Positions 40,916 to 50,400 of a DNA stretch of 51,956 nucleotides are shown piece by piece (position 1 is the first letter of the stretch; every line of letters starts with the position of its first letter). The DNA comes from NVTR01 sp036479015 (GTDB lineage Bacteria > Pseudomonadota > Alphaproteobacteria > Rhodobacterales > Rhodobacteraceae). The notes below the pieces were generated by a model. That model had not been told where the DNA came from and searched no databases. It saw only the letters and a program-made list of their open reading frames with translations. Location: positions 1 through 51,956 of the forward strand of contig JAZGFB010000042.1 of the NCBI GenBank assembly GCA_036479015.1. The letters run 5' to 3'. The translations under genes and the position numbers were made by a program.

Positions 40916-42850
40916 ATGCGCAATATTCTGGTAGCAATTTTCGTTTTCTGGTCAGCTTTACCTGTCAGCGGTCAGGCCCTGTTGCGGACGGACACCCCAG
41001 CCTGGGTGGATATAGCAGAGGTGCCAGTCATGGCGTCAGAGCTGTATCGCCATGTGGATGGTGGTGAAAATTTTCTACTGGTTGATCGGCAGGTGCGCTG
41101 GGTTGGTAATGTGCGTGAAATCTATATTCGCGTTGCGACCGAGGCGGTAAATCGTAATGGGTTGGAATCTATAGCGACAATTTCACGGGACTTTGATCCA
41201 AACATTGATAGCCTGACATTGGTCAGGCTTGATATTGTACGTGATGGGGTTCGCACCGATCTGCGCGACAATGTGGTTGAGAATATCATTCGCCGTGAGA
41301 CACGGCTTGAACAGGGCATTCTTGATGGTTCACTTACTGCCCATATATCGGTGCCTTCCGTTAGGGTTGGTGACATTGTCGATGCAGCCTTTGTCTGGCG
41401 TTCAGAGGAATATTTTGCCGGACATAACTTTTCTGGCCGGTATCAGTTGGAATATGCAATCCCCGTCGCATTGAACCGGCTTATTGTACATCAGCCAGAA
41501 AACCAGATGTTACACTTGGGGGAAACGCCTGAAAATGTGGAATTCAAGGAAACTCAACAATCTGGCAGCAGGCGCTATGAATGGATCGCCCGCAATCAAC
41601 AGCCACAACTGATAGATGATAACACACCGGCAGAATATGATCCCTGGGCGGCGGTTGAATATTCAGCGTTTGATGATTGGTCTGATGTGGCCGCCCCCTT
41701 GGTCGAATACTATAACCAAGCATACTCTGTACCCAAGATGTGGCGTGGCCAGGTGGATGAAATTGCTCGTACGCATGACACGCCCGAAGCCCGCGCCTTT
41801 GCAGCACTGCGTCTGGTTCAGGACAATATCCGATATGTAGGAATGGAAGTCGGCGCAGGCGGATATTTTGCCCGCAGCCCGGAATCCGTGGTGGAAAACG
41901 CGTTTGGCGATTGTAAGGACAAGTCGCTGCTACTGACAACGATCCTGCGAGATTTGGGTGTTGATGCGACAGTGGCATTGGTCAGTCTGGATCAGGGTTA
42001 CGGGGTGGTGAACCGGCTGCCCAGTACGCAACCATTTGATCACATGATTGTCGGCGCTAAGTTGGACAGCGGGATGTTCTGGATGGACCCGACGGCGTCC
42101 TATCAGGGCGGCGGCAAAGATACCGCCACCGAGCCTGATTATGGTTATGTTTTGCCGATGGATGCTTCGGGCCCAGGTTTGGTTGAGATTTCGGCAAATA
42201 AAACACCGCGGCACAGCCGGGAAATGACCGAAAACTTTTGGTTCACATTTGCGGGCGCGTTCCTAAGTGTTGAAACAGAGTTTCTGGGCGAAAGTGCAAA
42301 TTGGCAGCGCGATTATTGGGCCGCGACGTCGGTCGAGAATATCAAAACTGAATATTTGACATATTACGCGCGTAACTATCCCGGTATCCAAGCCGTTGCG
42401 CCGCCAAAAATGGTCGATGATCGGGATGCAAACAGGATCAGCGTCACAGAGACCTATTTGATCCCCCGTGCAAGGTTGATGGAGCTGGAATTGTTGACCG
42501 ACTTCCCGTTCATCTCAGCCAATAGTTACGACAGTTATCCCGACCTGATAATTGGCGAGCGCCGTGATCCACTGGCGGTCCAACATTCACAGAAACTGGT
42601 TCACAAAATTCGTGTGCGCAATGCGCCAATTGAATTTGAAGCGCCTGATACGTCTGGCATTGGCGGCCCCGCCTTTGATCAAAGCTTCACGGCCAAGGCC
42701 TGGGAAGGTGGGAACATGGACCTGACCTGGAGCTATCAAAGCCGGGCGCGGACTGTGCCTGCCAAAGACGTAGGTCAGGTTGTAAGGGATGCACAAGCCG
42801 CCCGGGATAATGCCGCTTATAGCTGGGATATGCGCATCGATGTTAACTAA
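40916..42850 (+). CDS. DUF3857/transglutaminase-like secreted protein
   Basis: A 644-residue protein with a signal peptide (ILVAIFVFWSALPVSGQA). A DUF3857 beta-rich domain covers about residues 50-250. A transglutaminase-like core follows with Cys333 (FGDCKDKSLLL), His376 (FDHMIV) and Asp391 (WMDPT), an intact Cys-His-Asp triad, so a protease, transpeptidase or amidase activity is possible. The last 200 residues are beta-rich. The frame is open 10 codons upstream; I start at MRNILVAIF because it begins the signal peptide. It stands alone between terminators. Substrate unknown. Confidence 0.85.
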   Translation: MRNILVAIFVFWSALPVSGQALLRTDTPAWVDIAEVPVMASELYRHVDGGENFLLVDRQVRWVGNVREIYIRVATEAVNRNGLESIATISRDFDPNIDSLTLVRLDIVRDGVRTDLRDNVVENIIRRETRLEQGILDGSLTAHISVPSVRVGDIVDAAFVWRSEEYFAGHNFSGRYQLEYAIPVALNRLIVHQPENQMLHLGETPENVEFKETQQSGSRRYEWIARNQQPQLIDDNTPAEYDPWAAVEYSAFDDWSDVAAPLVEYYNQAYSVPKMWRGQVDEIARTHDTPEARAFAALRLVQDNIRYVGMEVGAGGYFARSPESVVENAFGDCKDKSLLLTTILRDLGVDATVALVSLDQGYGVVNRLPSTQPFDHMIVGAKLDSGMFWMDPTASYQGGGKDTATEPDYGYVLPMDASGPGLVEISANKTPRHSREMTENFWFTFAGAFLSVETEFLGESANWQRDYWAATSVENIKTEYLTYYARNYPGIQAVAPPKMVDDRDANRISVTETYLIPRARLMELELLTDFPFISANSYDSYPDLIIGERRDPLAVQHSQKLVHKIRVRNAPIEFEAPDTSGIGGPAFDQSFTAKAWEGGNMDLTWSYQSRARTVPAKDVGQVVRDAQAARDNAAYSWDMRIDVN

Positions 42851-42889
42851 CCCGCTAGTCGGGTAACGAAATATGCAGCGGGGTGTCCG

Positions 42890-42915
42890 GCCCAGTCGTC
42901 GTGATCCGACTGGGC
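42890..42915 (+). terminator. Hairpin between convergent DUF3857 and VWA genes
   Basis: GCCCAGTCG (42890-42898) pairs with CGACTGGGC (42907-42915) around an 8-nt loop. TGGTTCATCTTATT follows on the plus strand, so it is probably the terminator of the DUF3857 gene. The VWA stop is 10 bp beyond it and may use the same stem. Confidence 0.65.
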
Positions 42916-42924
42916 TGGTTCATC

Positions 42925-44922
42925 TTATTGGTGTGACAGACTTTGGGCCAGACGCATCAGGCTGACAGCTTCGCGCCGATAGCCGTAAGGGTCATCACCA
43001 AGAGCGCCATTTGCAAGATCTATCGCCTGCCCCCAGGACCAGTGGCCCAGGTAATCAGACCCGCGTAGCAACTGGCCAAAACCGGCAATGGCGGTGGCAA
43101 ACAGGGCATCTGGCCCGGCGCTTGTCAGTGAGTTTATGATCGGGGTTTCAAGCAGGTGGCTGTTTGCCTCACCGGGGTTTTTGTAACGCAATCGCAGAAA
43201 GCCCAGTTCATCCGATGTTTCAATGGCAGTTGTCTTGCCGCCATATCGCAGCGGATCATTCAGCACCGCCTGTGACCCGATGGGCGTGATTTCATATAGC
43301 GCAGTGACAGAATGACCGGCACCAATGTCGCCTGCATCGACCCTGTCATTGTTGAAATCTTCCCGGGCCAGCGCCCGGGTTTCATAGCCAATTAGGCGAT
43401 ACTCGGCGACGGTGGCGGGGTTGAACTCAACCTGTATCTTAACGTCCCCAGCGATGGGAAACAGCGCGCCTGACAATTGATCGACCAGCACCTTTTGTGC
43501 CTCATTCAATGTATCGATATAGGCGGCGGTGCCGTTACCGTTTTGGGCAAGTGCCTGCATCGTGGCGTCATCCAGATTGCCGCGCCCAAAGCCAAGTACT
43601 GACAGATAGGTGCCTGTGTCCCGCTTGTCGGCGATGAAATCTTGCAATGCATCGGGATTGGAAATTCCCACATTAAAATCACCATCTGTGGCCAGGATGA
43701 CGCGGGTGACTTCTCCATCTGTGCCCATGGATTGTGCTACTGAATATGCTTGTTGTAACCCGGCCTGCCCGGCTGTTGATCCACCAGATGCCAAATTTTC
43801 CAACGCCATTAGAATTGTTGCGCGCTCGGATGCGGGCGTCGGTTCCAACACCTGACCGGCACTGCCCGCATAGGTGACAATGGCCACTTGATCGGTTGGG
43901 CGTAATTGGCCCAACATCAATTTAAAGCTTTGTTTTAGCAGAGGTAATTTATTAGCATCCTGCATCGAACCCGAAGTATCGACCAGGAAAACCAGGTTAA
44001 GGGCCGGGCGGGTTTCAATGGCAGGCATTTGGCCTTGCAGGGCGATATGCACCAGCTGGGTGTTGGCATTCCAAGGGGTTCCCGTAACAGTTACGGTTTG
44101 TGAAAACGGTGCATCATCTGCGGTCGGGGCGGCATAGTCATAGGGGAAATAATTGATCATCTCTTCAATCCGCACAGCATCTGCCGGGGGCAGGTAGCCG
44201 GCCATGAGGGACGATCGTATGACAGCGTAGGCGGCTGTATCCACGTCAACTGAAAATGTTGAAACCGGGTCTTGGGTCGTGATCTTTAACGATGCAGCGG
44301 GTTCGTTGGCGAAGGCTTCGGCGTCGGGTTCCGCGTAGTCTGAGCTTTCGATTTCAAGAGTCCGGACCGAAGCCGGTGAGGGGGCGGTAAGGCCGGCAAA
44401 ATCATCGCTTTCTTGGCTTTGAATTCTTGAAAGATGAGCGCTTTTATCTTCTTTAGATTCAAAGACTTGGCTTGGTATGTCCGGGCTCTGCCTATCGGCC
44501 AGCTCCATAAGCGGTGCTTGTGATTCAAGGGCGATGTCATCAGCTCTTTCGCGTCCGGTGTCATCGGTTTGGGGTTGTGTTGAGGGTGCTGTCTGAATGG
44601 GTTTATTGTCACTTTGGGGTGTCAAAACCGGGGATAATAAATCGCGATTTTGAGGAAAATAGATGAATAGGCCAAAGGCGACAAGGGCGGTTGTGGCGGT
44701 CAAGGCACCGCGGCTGGAAAGGGATTTAAACATTCTTGCTACTCCTGAAATAAGCCACCCGATTGGGGGGCGATCAGATGTAGGACGTGTGGCAGCGCGC
44801 GATCCTTGGAGAGTTTCAAAATTTTTCTGGGCAAGTTCCAGGTTTTGGGCGCGGCTTTCAGCTGACGGGCCGGGCGTGGCGAAACCCATGGCGGCCTTTA
44901 ATCTGTCCAGTTCGTCGGTCAT
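42925..44922 (-). CDS. VWA-domain membrane protein coupled to an ECF sigma factor
   Basis: A 665-residue protein. Residues 1-70 are polar and cytosolic (DELDRLKAAMGFATPG, AQKNFETLQGS). One membrane helix is at about 73-89 (LTATTALVAFGLFIYF). A long disordered Ser/Pro/Glu stretch follows, then a von Willebrand A domain with the metal site LVFLVDTSGSMQD (Asp315). The C-terminal part matches the YfbK/DUF3520-type extension (YRLIGYETRALAREDFNND). Its ATG overlaps the stop of the ECF sigma gene. Position, topology and the short cytosolic head are those of an anti-sigma factor, with a VWA sensor outside. The anti-sigma role is inferred. Confidence 0.85.
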   Translation of the reverse strand: MTDELDRLKAAMGFATPGPSAESRAQNLELAQKNFETLQGSRAATRPTSDRPPIGWLISGVARMFKSLSSRGALTATTALVAFGLFIYFPQNRDLLSPVLTPQSDNKPIQTAPSTQPQTDDTGRERADDIALESQAPLMELADRQSPDIPSQVFESKEDKSAHLSRIQSQESDDFAGLTAPSPASVRTLEIESSDYAEPDAEAFANEPAASLKITTQDPVSTFSVDVDTAAYAVIRSSLMAGYLPPADAVRIEEMINYFPYDYAAPTADDAPFSQTVTVTGTPWNANTQLVHIALQGQMPAIETRPALNLVFLVDTSGSMQDANKLPLLKQSFKLMLGQLRPTDQVAIVTYAGSAGQVLEPTPASERATILMALENLASGGSTAGQAGLQQAYSVAQSMGTDGEVTRVILATDGDFNVGISNPDALQDFIADKRDTGTYLSVLGFGRGNLDDATMQALAQNGNGTAAYIDTLNEAQKVLVDQLSGALFPIAGDVKIQVEFNPATVAEYRLIGYETRALAREDFNNDRVDAGDIGAGHSVTALYEITPIGSQAVLNDPLRYGGKTTAIETSDELGFLRLRYKNPGEANSHLLETPIINSLTSAGPDALFATAIAGFGQLLRGSDYLGHWSWGQAIDLANGALGDDPYGYRREAVSLMRLAQSLSHQ

Positions 44923-45464
44923 GAACGTGCCTCCTTTTCGGCAAGTGCGCGCAGGTGCTTTTTGGCTTGGGACATGCGCCAGCTTATGGTTCCTTCGCTG
45001 ACGCCCAGCACTTTTCCGGCTTCAGCATGGGTCAGTTCATCCTCTAATAACAGGGCTATTGTGTCGCGTAACTCATTGGAAAGCGACGACATTACATTTG
45101 ACAACCAGTCGGATTGATCCTGCCCCTGAGCAATAACGGCGCGGCGGTTGATTTCCCAACTGCCCCACCCGTCAGCGGCGCGGCTGCGGGTGGCGGCGCG
45201 GCGTCGGCGGTCATGTGCAGCATTGACCACTACCCGGTAGGCCCATGTGGTAAAGCGCGCCTCGCTCCGGTAATTGACCAGCTTGGCGGGCAGGGCCGCG
45301 CAGACATCCTGGGTGATATCTTCGGCGTCTGTGCGGTTTCCGGTCAGCCGGAATGCTAGATTGAAAAGATCATCATAGCGCCGTGCCAGAAGCGCCGCAA
45401 ACGCATCGCGGTCACCGCCTGCGGCGGCCAGTGCCAGATCTTCGTCGCTCGTTTTCATGCGCAT
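44919..45464 (-). CDS. ECF-type RNA polymerase sigma factor
   Basis: A 181-residue sigma-70 family factor with regions 2 and 4 only. Region 2 has ALLARRYDDLFNLAFRLTGN and the -10 contact helix DAEDITQDVCAALPAKLVNY, then ARFTTWAYRVVVNAAHDRRR. Region 4 is MSSLSNELRDTIALLLEDEL and GKVLGVSEGTISWRMSQAKK. Starts at 45464 and 45458 are equally plausible. It overlaps the VWA gene by 4 bp. ECF factors usually sit next to their anti-sigma gene and activate their own promoter; no promoter of that kind was identified here. Confidence 0.9.
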   Translation of the reverse strand: MRMKTSDEDLALAAAGGDRDAFAALLARRYDDLFNLAFRLTGNRTDAEDITQDVCAALPAKLVNYRSEARFTTWAYRVVVNAAHDRRRRAATRSRAADGWGSWEINRRAVIAQGQDQSDWLSNVMSSLSNELRDTIALLLEDELTHAEAGKVLGVSEGTISWRMSQAKKHLRALAEKEARS

Positions 45465-45555
45465 CACAGTTGTATGACGGATGGGCGGGGTCAATCCTTG
45501 GAAAAACTTTGGCATTGGCCAAAATTTACGATTATTCGCAGGATAATCGCGAAGG

Positions 45556-47034
45556 CTAAACCGACGTACAGATATATTTCAATTCCAGATAGTCATCCAT
45601 GCCATGGTGCGAGCCTTCGCGCCCCAGCCCGGATTGTTTGACGCCGCCAAACGGGGCGACTTCGGTTGAGATCAGGCCGGTGTTGACGCCGACCATGCCG
45701 TATTCAAGGGCTTCCTGCACGCGGATCACCCGGGACAGGTCGTTGGAATAAAAATACGCAGCAAGGCCGAATATGGTGTCATTGGCCAATTCAATCGCTT
45801 GCTCTTCGGTGTCAAATTTGAACAGCGGAGCCAGGGGGCCAAAGGTTTCATCGCTGGCAAACGCCATGTCACGGGTGGCGCCGGTGATGACGGTGGGCTC
45901 AAAATATGTGCCCCCCAGCGCATGGCGTTTGCCGCCCGTGGTGACGGTGGCACCTTTGGACAGTGCGTCGGCGATGTGATCTTCGACCTTTTGAACCGCG
46001 GCTTCGCTAATCAAGGGGCCAACATTGGTGCCGCCTTGCATGCCGTCGCCAACAACCATGCTTTCTGCCGATGCTTTCAGTTTCGCGGCGAAGGTATTAT
46101 AGACCCCCGCCTGCACAAAAATACGGTTGGCGCAGACACAGGTTTGGCCATTGTTGCGGTACTTGGCGATCATCGCGCCCTCAACTGCCTTGTCCAGATC
46201 GGCGTCGTCAAAGACAATGAACGGGGCGTTGCCGCCCAGCTCCATTGAACATTTCATGACGCTGTCAGCGGCTTGGCGCAGTAATATGCGGCCAACATTG
46301 GTGGAACCGGTAAAGGACAGTTTGCGTACATGTGGGTTTTCGCAGAATTCTTTGCCGATGTCAGAGGCATGGGTGGAGGGGATAATGGATAACACACCTT
46401 TAGGTACGCCGGCACGCTGGGCCAACACCCCAAGGGCCAGGGCGGAAAGCGGTGTCAGTTCGGAAGGGCGCGCCACAAAGGTGCACCCAGCAGCCAGTGC
46501 CGGGCCAACTTTCCGGGTGATCATAGCGTTGGGAAAATTCCATGGGGTGATAGAGGCGGCGACACCAATGGGTTGCTTGATTACCGTGATGCGTTTGTCG
46601 CGAAGATGACCGGGGATGGTTTCGCCGTAGACGCGCTTGGCCTCTTCGGCGAACCATTCTACGAAAGACGCGCCATAAAGAATTTCACCGCGCGCTTCGG
46701 TCAGCGGTTTGCCCATTTCCGTTGTAAGGATAGCCGCCAGATCGTTGGCATTTGCCACGATCAGGTCATACCAGTTTCGAAGGGTCACAGCACGTTCTTT
46801 GCCGGTCTTTGCTGCCCAATCCGGCTGCGCGAGATATGCCGCATCAATGGCGCGCCCGCATTCGGCACGGGTTAAGTTGGCCACCCTAGCGATGGTATGG
46901 CCATGCGCTGGGTTGGTGACAGCAAATGTTTCGCCGTTGTCGGCATCTACCCAATCCCCGGCAACGAAAGCTTTGGAAACCAAAAGGGTAGGATCAGTCA
47001 GGCGGCCCGCCAGATCAGTTGCGGATTGGGACAT
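45556..47034 (-). CDS. gabD: NAD(P)-dependent succinate-semialdehyde dehydrogenase
   Basis: A 492-residue aldehyde dehydrogenase of the GabD type, converting succinic semialdehyde to succinate in the GABA route. Catalytic Cys is in NNGQTCVCANRIFV and the general base Glu in MELGGNAPFIVF. The cofactor loop is LSFTGSTNVGRILL, and ITPWNFPNAMITRK and PFGGVKQSGLGREGSHHGM are conserved. The open frame continues 36 codons upstream, but that part is antisense to the divergent gene. AAAGGA lies 8 nt before the ATG at 47034, which begins MSQSATDL. Assignment to GabD over related dehydrogenases is by overall motif similarity. Confidence 0.88.
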   Translation of the reverse strand: MSQSATDLAGRLTDPTLLVSKAFVAGDWVDADNGETFAVTNPAHGHTIARVANLTRAECGRAIDAAYLAQPDWAAKTGKERAVTLRNWYDLIVANANDLAAILTTEMGKPLTEARGEILYGASFVEWFAEEAKRVYGETIPGHLRDKRITVIKQPIGVAASITPWNFPNAMITRKVGPALAAGCTFVARPSELTPLSALALGVLAQRAGVPKGVLSIIPSTHASDIGKEFCENPHVRKLSFTGSTNVGRILLRQAADSVMKCSMELGGNAPFIVFDDADLDKAVEGAMIAKYRNNGQTCVCANRIFVQAGVYNTFAAKLKASAESMVVGDGMQGGTNVGPLISEAAVQKVEDHIADALSKGATVTTGGKRHALGGTYFEPTVITGATRDMAFASDETFGPLAPLFKFDTEEQAIELANDTIFGLAAYFYSNDLSRVIRVQEALEYGMVGVNTGLISTEVAPFGGVKQSGLGREGSHHGMDDYLELKYICTSV

Positions 47035-47108
47035 TGGGGTTTCCTTTTTGGCCCATAGGCAATGTGAATTTGGCCCGTTATATCTGGAATGCACACAAAA
47101 GGAAGCAC

Positions 47109-47909
47109 ATGGACCCCAACGCCGCCTATGCAAATGCTGCATATATTAAACACGCTGAGAGTTTTCCACTAAAATGGCAGCAGCAGGCGCAAAACTGGCG
47201 TGAGCATGCAAATGCGCGGCTAGATATTCCCTATGGTCCGGACGCACGCCAGAAATTGGATTTGTTCCTACCAAAGCAACGGCCAAAGGGTTTGGCGATG
47301 TTCATCCATGGCGGGTATTGGCAGGCATTCGGGCGCAAGGATTGGTCGCATCTGGCGGCTGGATGCGTGGCGCGGGGCTGGGCGGTGGCGGTTCCGTCCT
47401 ACCGTCTGGCACCGGATGTGCGCATTGCTGACATTACACAGGATATCGTCGCAGCACTTGAGATGGCGGCAGGAATGATTGCCGGGCCCATTGCGGTGAC
47501 GGGCCATTCCGCGGGCGGGCATTTGTCTGCCCGGATGGTTTGTGATGGGGTTGGTTTGGCACCTGGGGTTCAGGGGCGCATTGCACGTGTTGCACCAATA
47601 TCACCGGTGGCGGATTTGCGTCCCCTGCTGGGGTTGGATATGAACGAAGTTTTGCGGCTGGATGACGCCGAGGCGGCCGCGGAAAGCCCGGTATTGTGCG
47701 CACCCGTGGCGAAAGTTGGCGTTGACGTCTGGGTGGGTGCCAATGAGCGCCCGGTGTTTATTGAGCAGGCAGGCTGGTTGGCTGATGCCTGGGATGGGGC
47801 GCTGTATATAGAGCCGGGCAAGCACCATTTTGATGTAATAGATGCGCTTGCCGACCCAAAAAGTGCCCTAGTGGCAAGGCTTTTGGGCGAAAATCGGGTG
47901 ACCGGGTGA
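47109..47909 (+). CDS. Alpha/beta hydrolase, arylformamidase-like
   Basis: A 266-residue alpha/beta hydrolase close to bacterial kynurenine formamidase-type (BNA7/Afmid-like) enzymes. The HGG oxyanion motif is in FIHGGYWQAFG, and the nucleophile is Ser134 in TGHSAGGHLSAR. An Asp in VWVGANERPVF-type context and the C-terminal His in GKHHFDVID complete the triad. The start at 47109 follows AAAAGGAAGC. The open frame extends 30 codons upstream over the divergent gabD start. No other tryptophan-catabolism gene is in the window, so the substrate is open. Confidence 0.8.
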   Translation: MDPNAAYANAAYIKHAESFPLKWQQQAQNWREHANARLDIPYGPDARQKLDLFLPKQRPKGLAMFIHGGYWQAFGRKDWSHLAAGCVARGWAVAVPSYRLAPDVRIADITQDIVAALEMAAGMIAGPIAVTGHSAGGHLSARMVCDGVGLAPGVQGRIARVAPISPVADLRPLLGLDMNEVLRLDDAEAAAESPVLCAPVAKVGVDVWVGANERPVFIEQAGWLADAWDGALYIEPGKHHFDVIDALADPKSALVARLLGENRVTG

Positions 47910-47970
47910 TGAAAAATGCGTTAAGAACCCCCATATAATGACCTAACGATAGAAAAAGCAGGGAGTATTC

Positions 47971-49047
47971 ATGGCCGATTTTGGTGCACAGATTAAGGAA
48001 AGTCAGGGCCAGGTGGCCGCTGCCCAATCAAAAATTTCAGAGCTGAGCAACCGGATAGAAACCGCGCGGGTCAAGCTGGAGGCGGGCGATGATATCCAGA
48101 TTGATATCGAAAACGCGACGCTGGACGATGTGCATGCACATACCGAGCTGATGAATGCCAATATTGCCGAGCTGATTATGGGCCTGGATGATGTGACCAC
48201 TGGGTTCTCAAAAGACTTTGATGAAATGCGCAATAAGACCGGCTGGGAAAGTTTTGTCGGGGTATTTTCTGGGGCCAAGGCGGACAGCATGCGCCAGGAA
48301 CGGATGCGCACGGCGTCGATTGACGACAAGTTGCAGGACTTGATTGGAAAATCAGATGTGATCGTCAAGCTGCTTGAAGGGCAGCTGGCGATGTTGAATG
48401 AGCAGAAGGAAAGCGTTGGCACCAATCTGACGTCGACGCTGGATGAGCGCGAAGCCACGGTGGGAACACTGGAAGGGTTGCGCGCGACTATTCTGGCGAT
48501 GGACCCAAAGATCATCGCGCTTGAAGGTAAAATCTCTGTCGAACAGGACGCGGCGGCGCGCACCAAGCTGGAAAGCGCGCTGGCGGCGTTGAATTCAGAA
48601 TACAATGAAAATGTTCAGCAGGAACAGGTGATGCTGGCGAAATCTCAGACGCTGGAGCGCTACATCGAAAAGGGCAAAACCTGGACCGATAGTTTGCAAA
48701 ATCAGGCGGCGACGCAGATGGTTCTGATCAACAAGCTGCAGACAGATACCAAGCAACGGGTGGTGTTGTATGACGCGCTGTCCAAGTCGCTGAAAACCGC
48801 GCAGCAACAGGATGTGGCCCATAAGATCAATGAAATTGGTGTGCAGACTGACCAAAAGGCGCAGGCGGCGATGGCCGGGATCGGGTCGGCCACCAACACC
48901 CGCATGGCCGAAATGATGGAAGCCCATGAGGATCACATGGTGTTTGCCCGCAAGGTGTTGGAGCAGAAAGCCAAGGCGGATGAGCGGTTCGCGCGGCGGT
49001 TCCAGCAGATTGTCGAGAAGCATGACAAGAATCTGTATGGGACATGA
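47971..49047 (+). CDS. Long coiled-coil protein, possibly TelA-like; first gene of an unnamed cluster
   Basis: A 358-residue, almost wholly helical protein rich in Ala, Glu, Gln and Lys, with heptad-like patterns over about residues 1-60, 110-230 and 290-350. No signal peptide, membrane segment or cysteine is present. A short less helical segment (TGWESFVGVFSGAKADSM) lies near residue 90. The helical second half (QTLERYIEKGKTWTDSLQNQ, then a long heptad tail) weakly recalls TelA/toxic-anion-resistance proteins, but I would not name it on that. GGGAG precedes the ATG. It overlaps the following 68-aa ORF by 11 bp, so the two are likely coupled. Confidence 0.7.
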   Translation: MADFGAQIKESQGQVAAAQSKISELSNRIETARVKLEAGDDIQIDIENATLDDVHAHTELMNANIAELIMGLDDVTTGFSKDFDEMRNKTGWESFVGVFSGAKADSMRQERMRTASIDDKLQDLIGKSDVIVKLLEGQLAMLNEQKESVGTNLTSTLDEREATVGTLEGLRATILAMDPKIIALEGKISVEQDAAARTKLESALAALNSEYNENVQQEQVMLAKSQTLERYIEKGKTWTDSLQNQAATQMVLINKLQTDTKQRVVLYDALSKSLKTAQQQDVAHKINEIGVQTDQKAQAAMAGIGSATNTRMAEMMEAHEDHMVFARKVLEQKAKADERFARRFQQIVEKHDKNLYGT

Positions 49048-49243
49048 TTTGTCAGGCAGAAAACTGTTTGACGCTTGGCCTTCGAGTTGGGCGATTTTGT
49101 TTTTACAAGGCGGTCTTTTGATCCTGTTTTATTTGTTAATGGGATCAATGACAAACATGCCGATGGCGCCCTTTGCCGGATTGAGCCTGTACTATTGGAT
49201 CAGTCGCGCTTGGCACCTAGGGACAAAAAATGAGTCAAAATAG
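49037..49243 (+). CDS. Small two-helix membrane protein (68 aa)
   Basis: A 68-residue ORF beginning MGHDLSGRKLFDAW inside the last codons of the coiled-coil gene. Two hydrophobic helices follow: residues about 16-35 (SWAILFLQGGLLILFYLLMG) and about 40-58 (MPMAPFAGLSLYYWISRAW). A short basic/polar tail ends the protein. It overlaps the next gene by 14 bp, so it is bracketed by overlaps on both sides, which supports real translation. It may anchor the otherwise soluble products of the cluster to the membrane. I recognise no family. Confidence 0.62.
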   Translation: MGHDLSGRKLFDAWPSSWAILFLQGGLLILFYLLMGSMTNMPMAPFAGLSLYYWISRAWHLGTKNESK

Positions 49244-50381
49244 CGGATCAAAGATAAACGCCAATCTGTCCCGCGACCATGTGGGCCTGAGCGACACCTT
49301 CGCGGCGCGGCGGTATTTCCGCAAGTTTGAGCGGATCACCGGGCATCTGGATGAGGTGATCGCGACGATGGGCGAAGAGCGGCGGTTGTCGCGCGAAGAT
49401 GTGTCGGTGATCACCAGCTATGTGGCAGGTATCGGGCGGACGTTTCAGGCGTTGTCGATGAAATACCTGATGATCGGGCGGGGGGCTGGCGCGGGTTTTG
49501 GCGGGATGGCGTTTGACGCCGTGGAAAGCGGGTTTCCGGTGTTTCGCGAGCTGATGACCATGGCCAATGACGCATTACAGGGGGAAAAGCACCTGCGCGG
49601 TACCATGTCAGAGGCCGATCTGAAAAGCGAGATGGTGGGCGCAATTGTCGGTGATCTGGCAGTCCCGACAAAGCTACAATACGCCCTAAGCCAGCGGCTG
49701 TATTATGAGGAACTTTTGACCGGCGATCTGTTCTGGGCACAAAATGATCCGCAGGCGATATGGCAAGGCGAAGCGGGCAAGGGGCGCCGACGCTATCTGG
49801 TGCATTGGGCGGTCTATGACAGCCAGATCAACCTGCCGACGATTTACCTGCTGGAACTAGAAGATACCGGGCGCACGGCGCTGCCAAAGGACCAACACCG
49901 TTGGCCCGAGGCGCAAGCGCATCTGATGGCGCAATCGGTGGCCGGGCTAAAATTGCTGACCATTGCCCAGGGGTTCGACGGGGATTTTGACGATCTGCAC
50001 CCGAAACGGTTACGCCGTATCCATGTGGGGCCGATGTATTCCAGCGCGTTTACCAAACAATCCGGGCCGATCCGCGAAGTGTTGGAGGGGGCAAATGCGC
50101 CGACGGGCGAAGATTGGACATTGGCCTGGACGCTGGAAGAGCTGGAAAGCGAGCGGGTGGAAAGTGTGAAAAGCGGTTGGTTCAGTAAAGCTGAGCGTGA
50201 AATATTTGCGTTAGACCCTTTCGCCGGGCGCGGTGTGGATACCGGGGCGACGCGCACTGTGCGCTCGGTAATTATGCCCGAGCGGCCTTATCAGGTGTTG
50301 GCGGAAATGGATCCGCCGGGGTTTGGTGATGTGCGTAAGTTCGTGGTGAGCAAGGCAGGGCGGGTTGTGAGCTATCGGTAG
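49230..50381 (+). CDS. Uncharacterised 383-aa protein in the AAA+ cluster
   Basis: A 383-residue soluble protein without signal peptide, membrane helix or a motif that I can name. The N-terminal 180 residues look helical (DTFAARRYFRKFERITGHLD, EDVSVITSYVAGIGRTFQAL, QYALSQRLYYEELLTGDLFW). From about residue 190 it appears mixed alpha/beta (GRRRYLVHWAVYDSQINLPT, IYLLELEDTGRTALP, KRLRRIHVGPMYSSAFT) and ends in a beta-rich part (YQVLAEMDPPGFGDVRKFVV). I recall alphaproteobacterial proteins of this size beside AAA ATPases carrying a DUF number but cannot confirm which. AGGGA precedes the start. The AAA+ gene follows after 74 bp. Confidence 0.68.
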   Translation: MSQNSGSKINANLSRDHVGLSDTFAARRYFRKFERITGHLDEVIATMGEERRLSREDVSVITSYVAGIGRTFQALSMKYLMIGRGAGAGFGGMAFDAVESGFPVFRELMTMANDALQGEKHLRGTMSEADLKSEMVGAIVGDLAVPTKLQYALSQRLYYEELLTGDLFWAQNDPQAIWQGEAGKGRRRYLVHWAVYDSQINLPTIYLLELEDTGRTALPKDQHRWPEAQAHLMAQSVAGLKLLTIAQGFDGDFDDLHPKRLRRIHVGPMYSSAFTKQSGPIREVLEGANAPTGEDWTLAWTLEELESERVESVKSGWFSKAEREIFALDPFAGRGVDTGATRTVRSVIMPERPYQVLAEMDPPGFGDVRKFVVSKAGRVVSYR

Positions 50382-50400
50382 GGTATTGATTGCGACGAAG

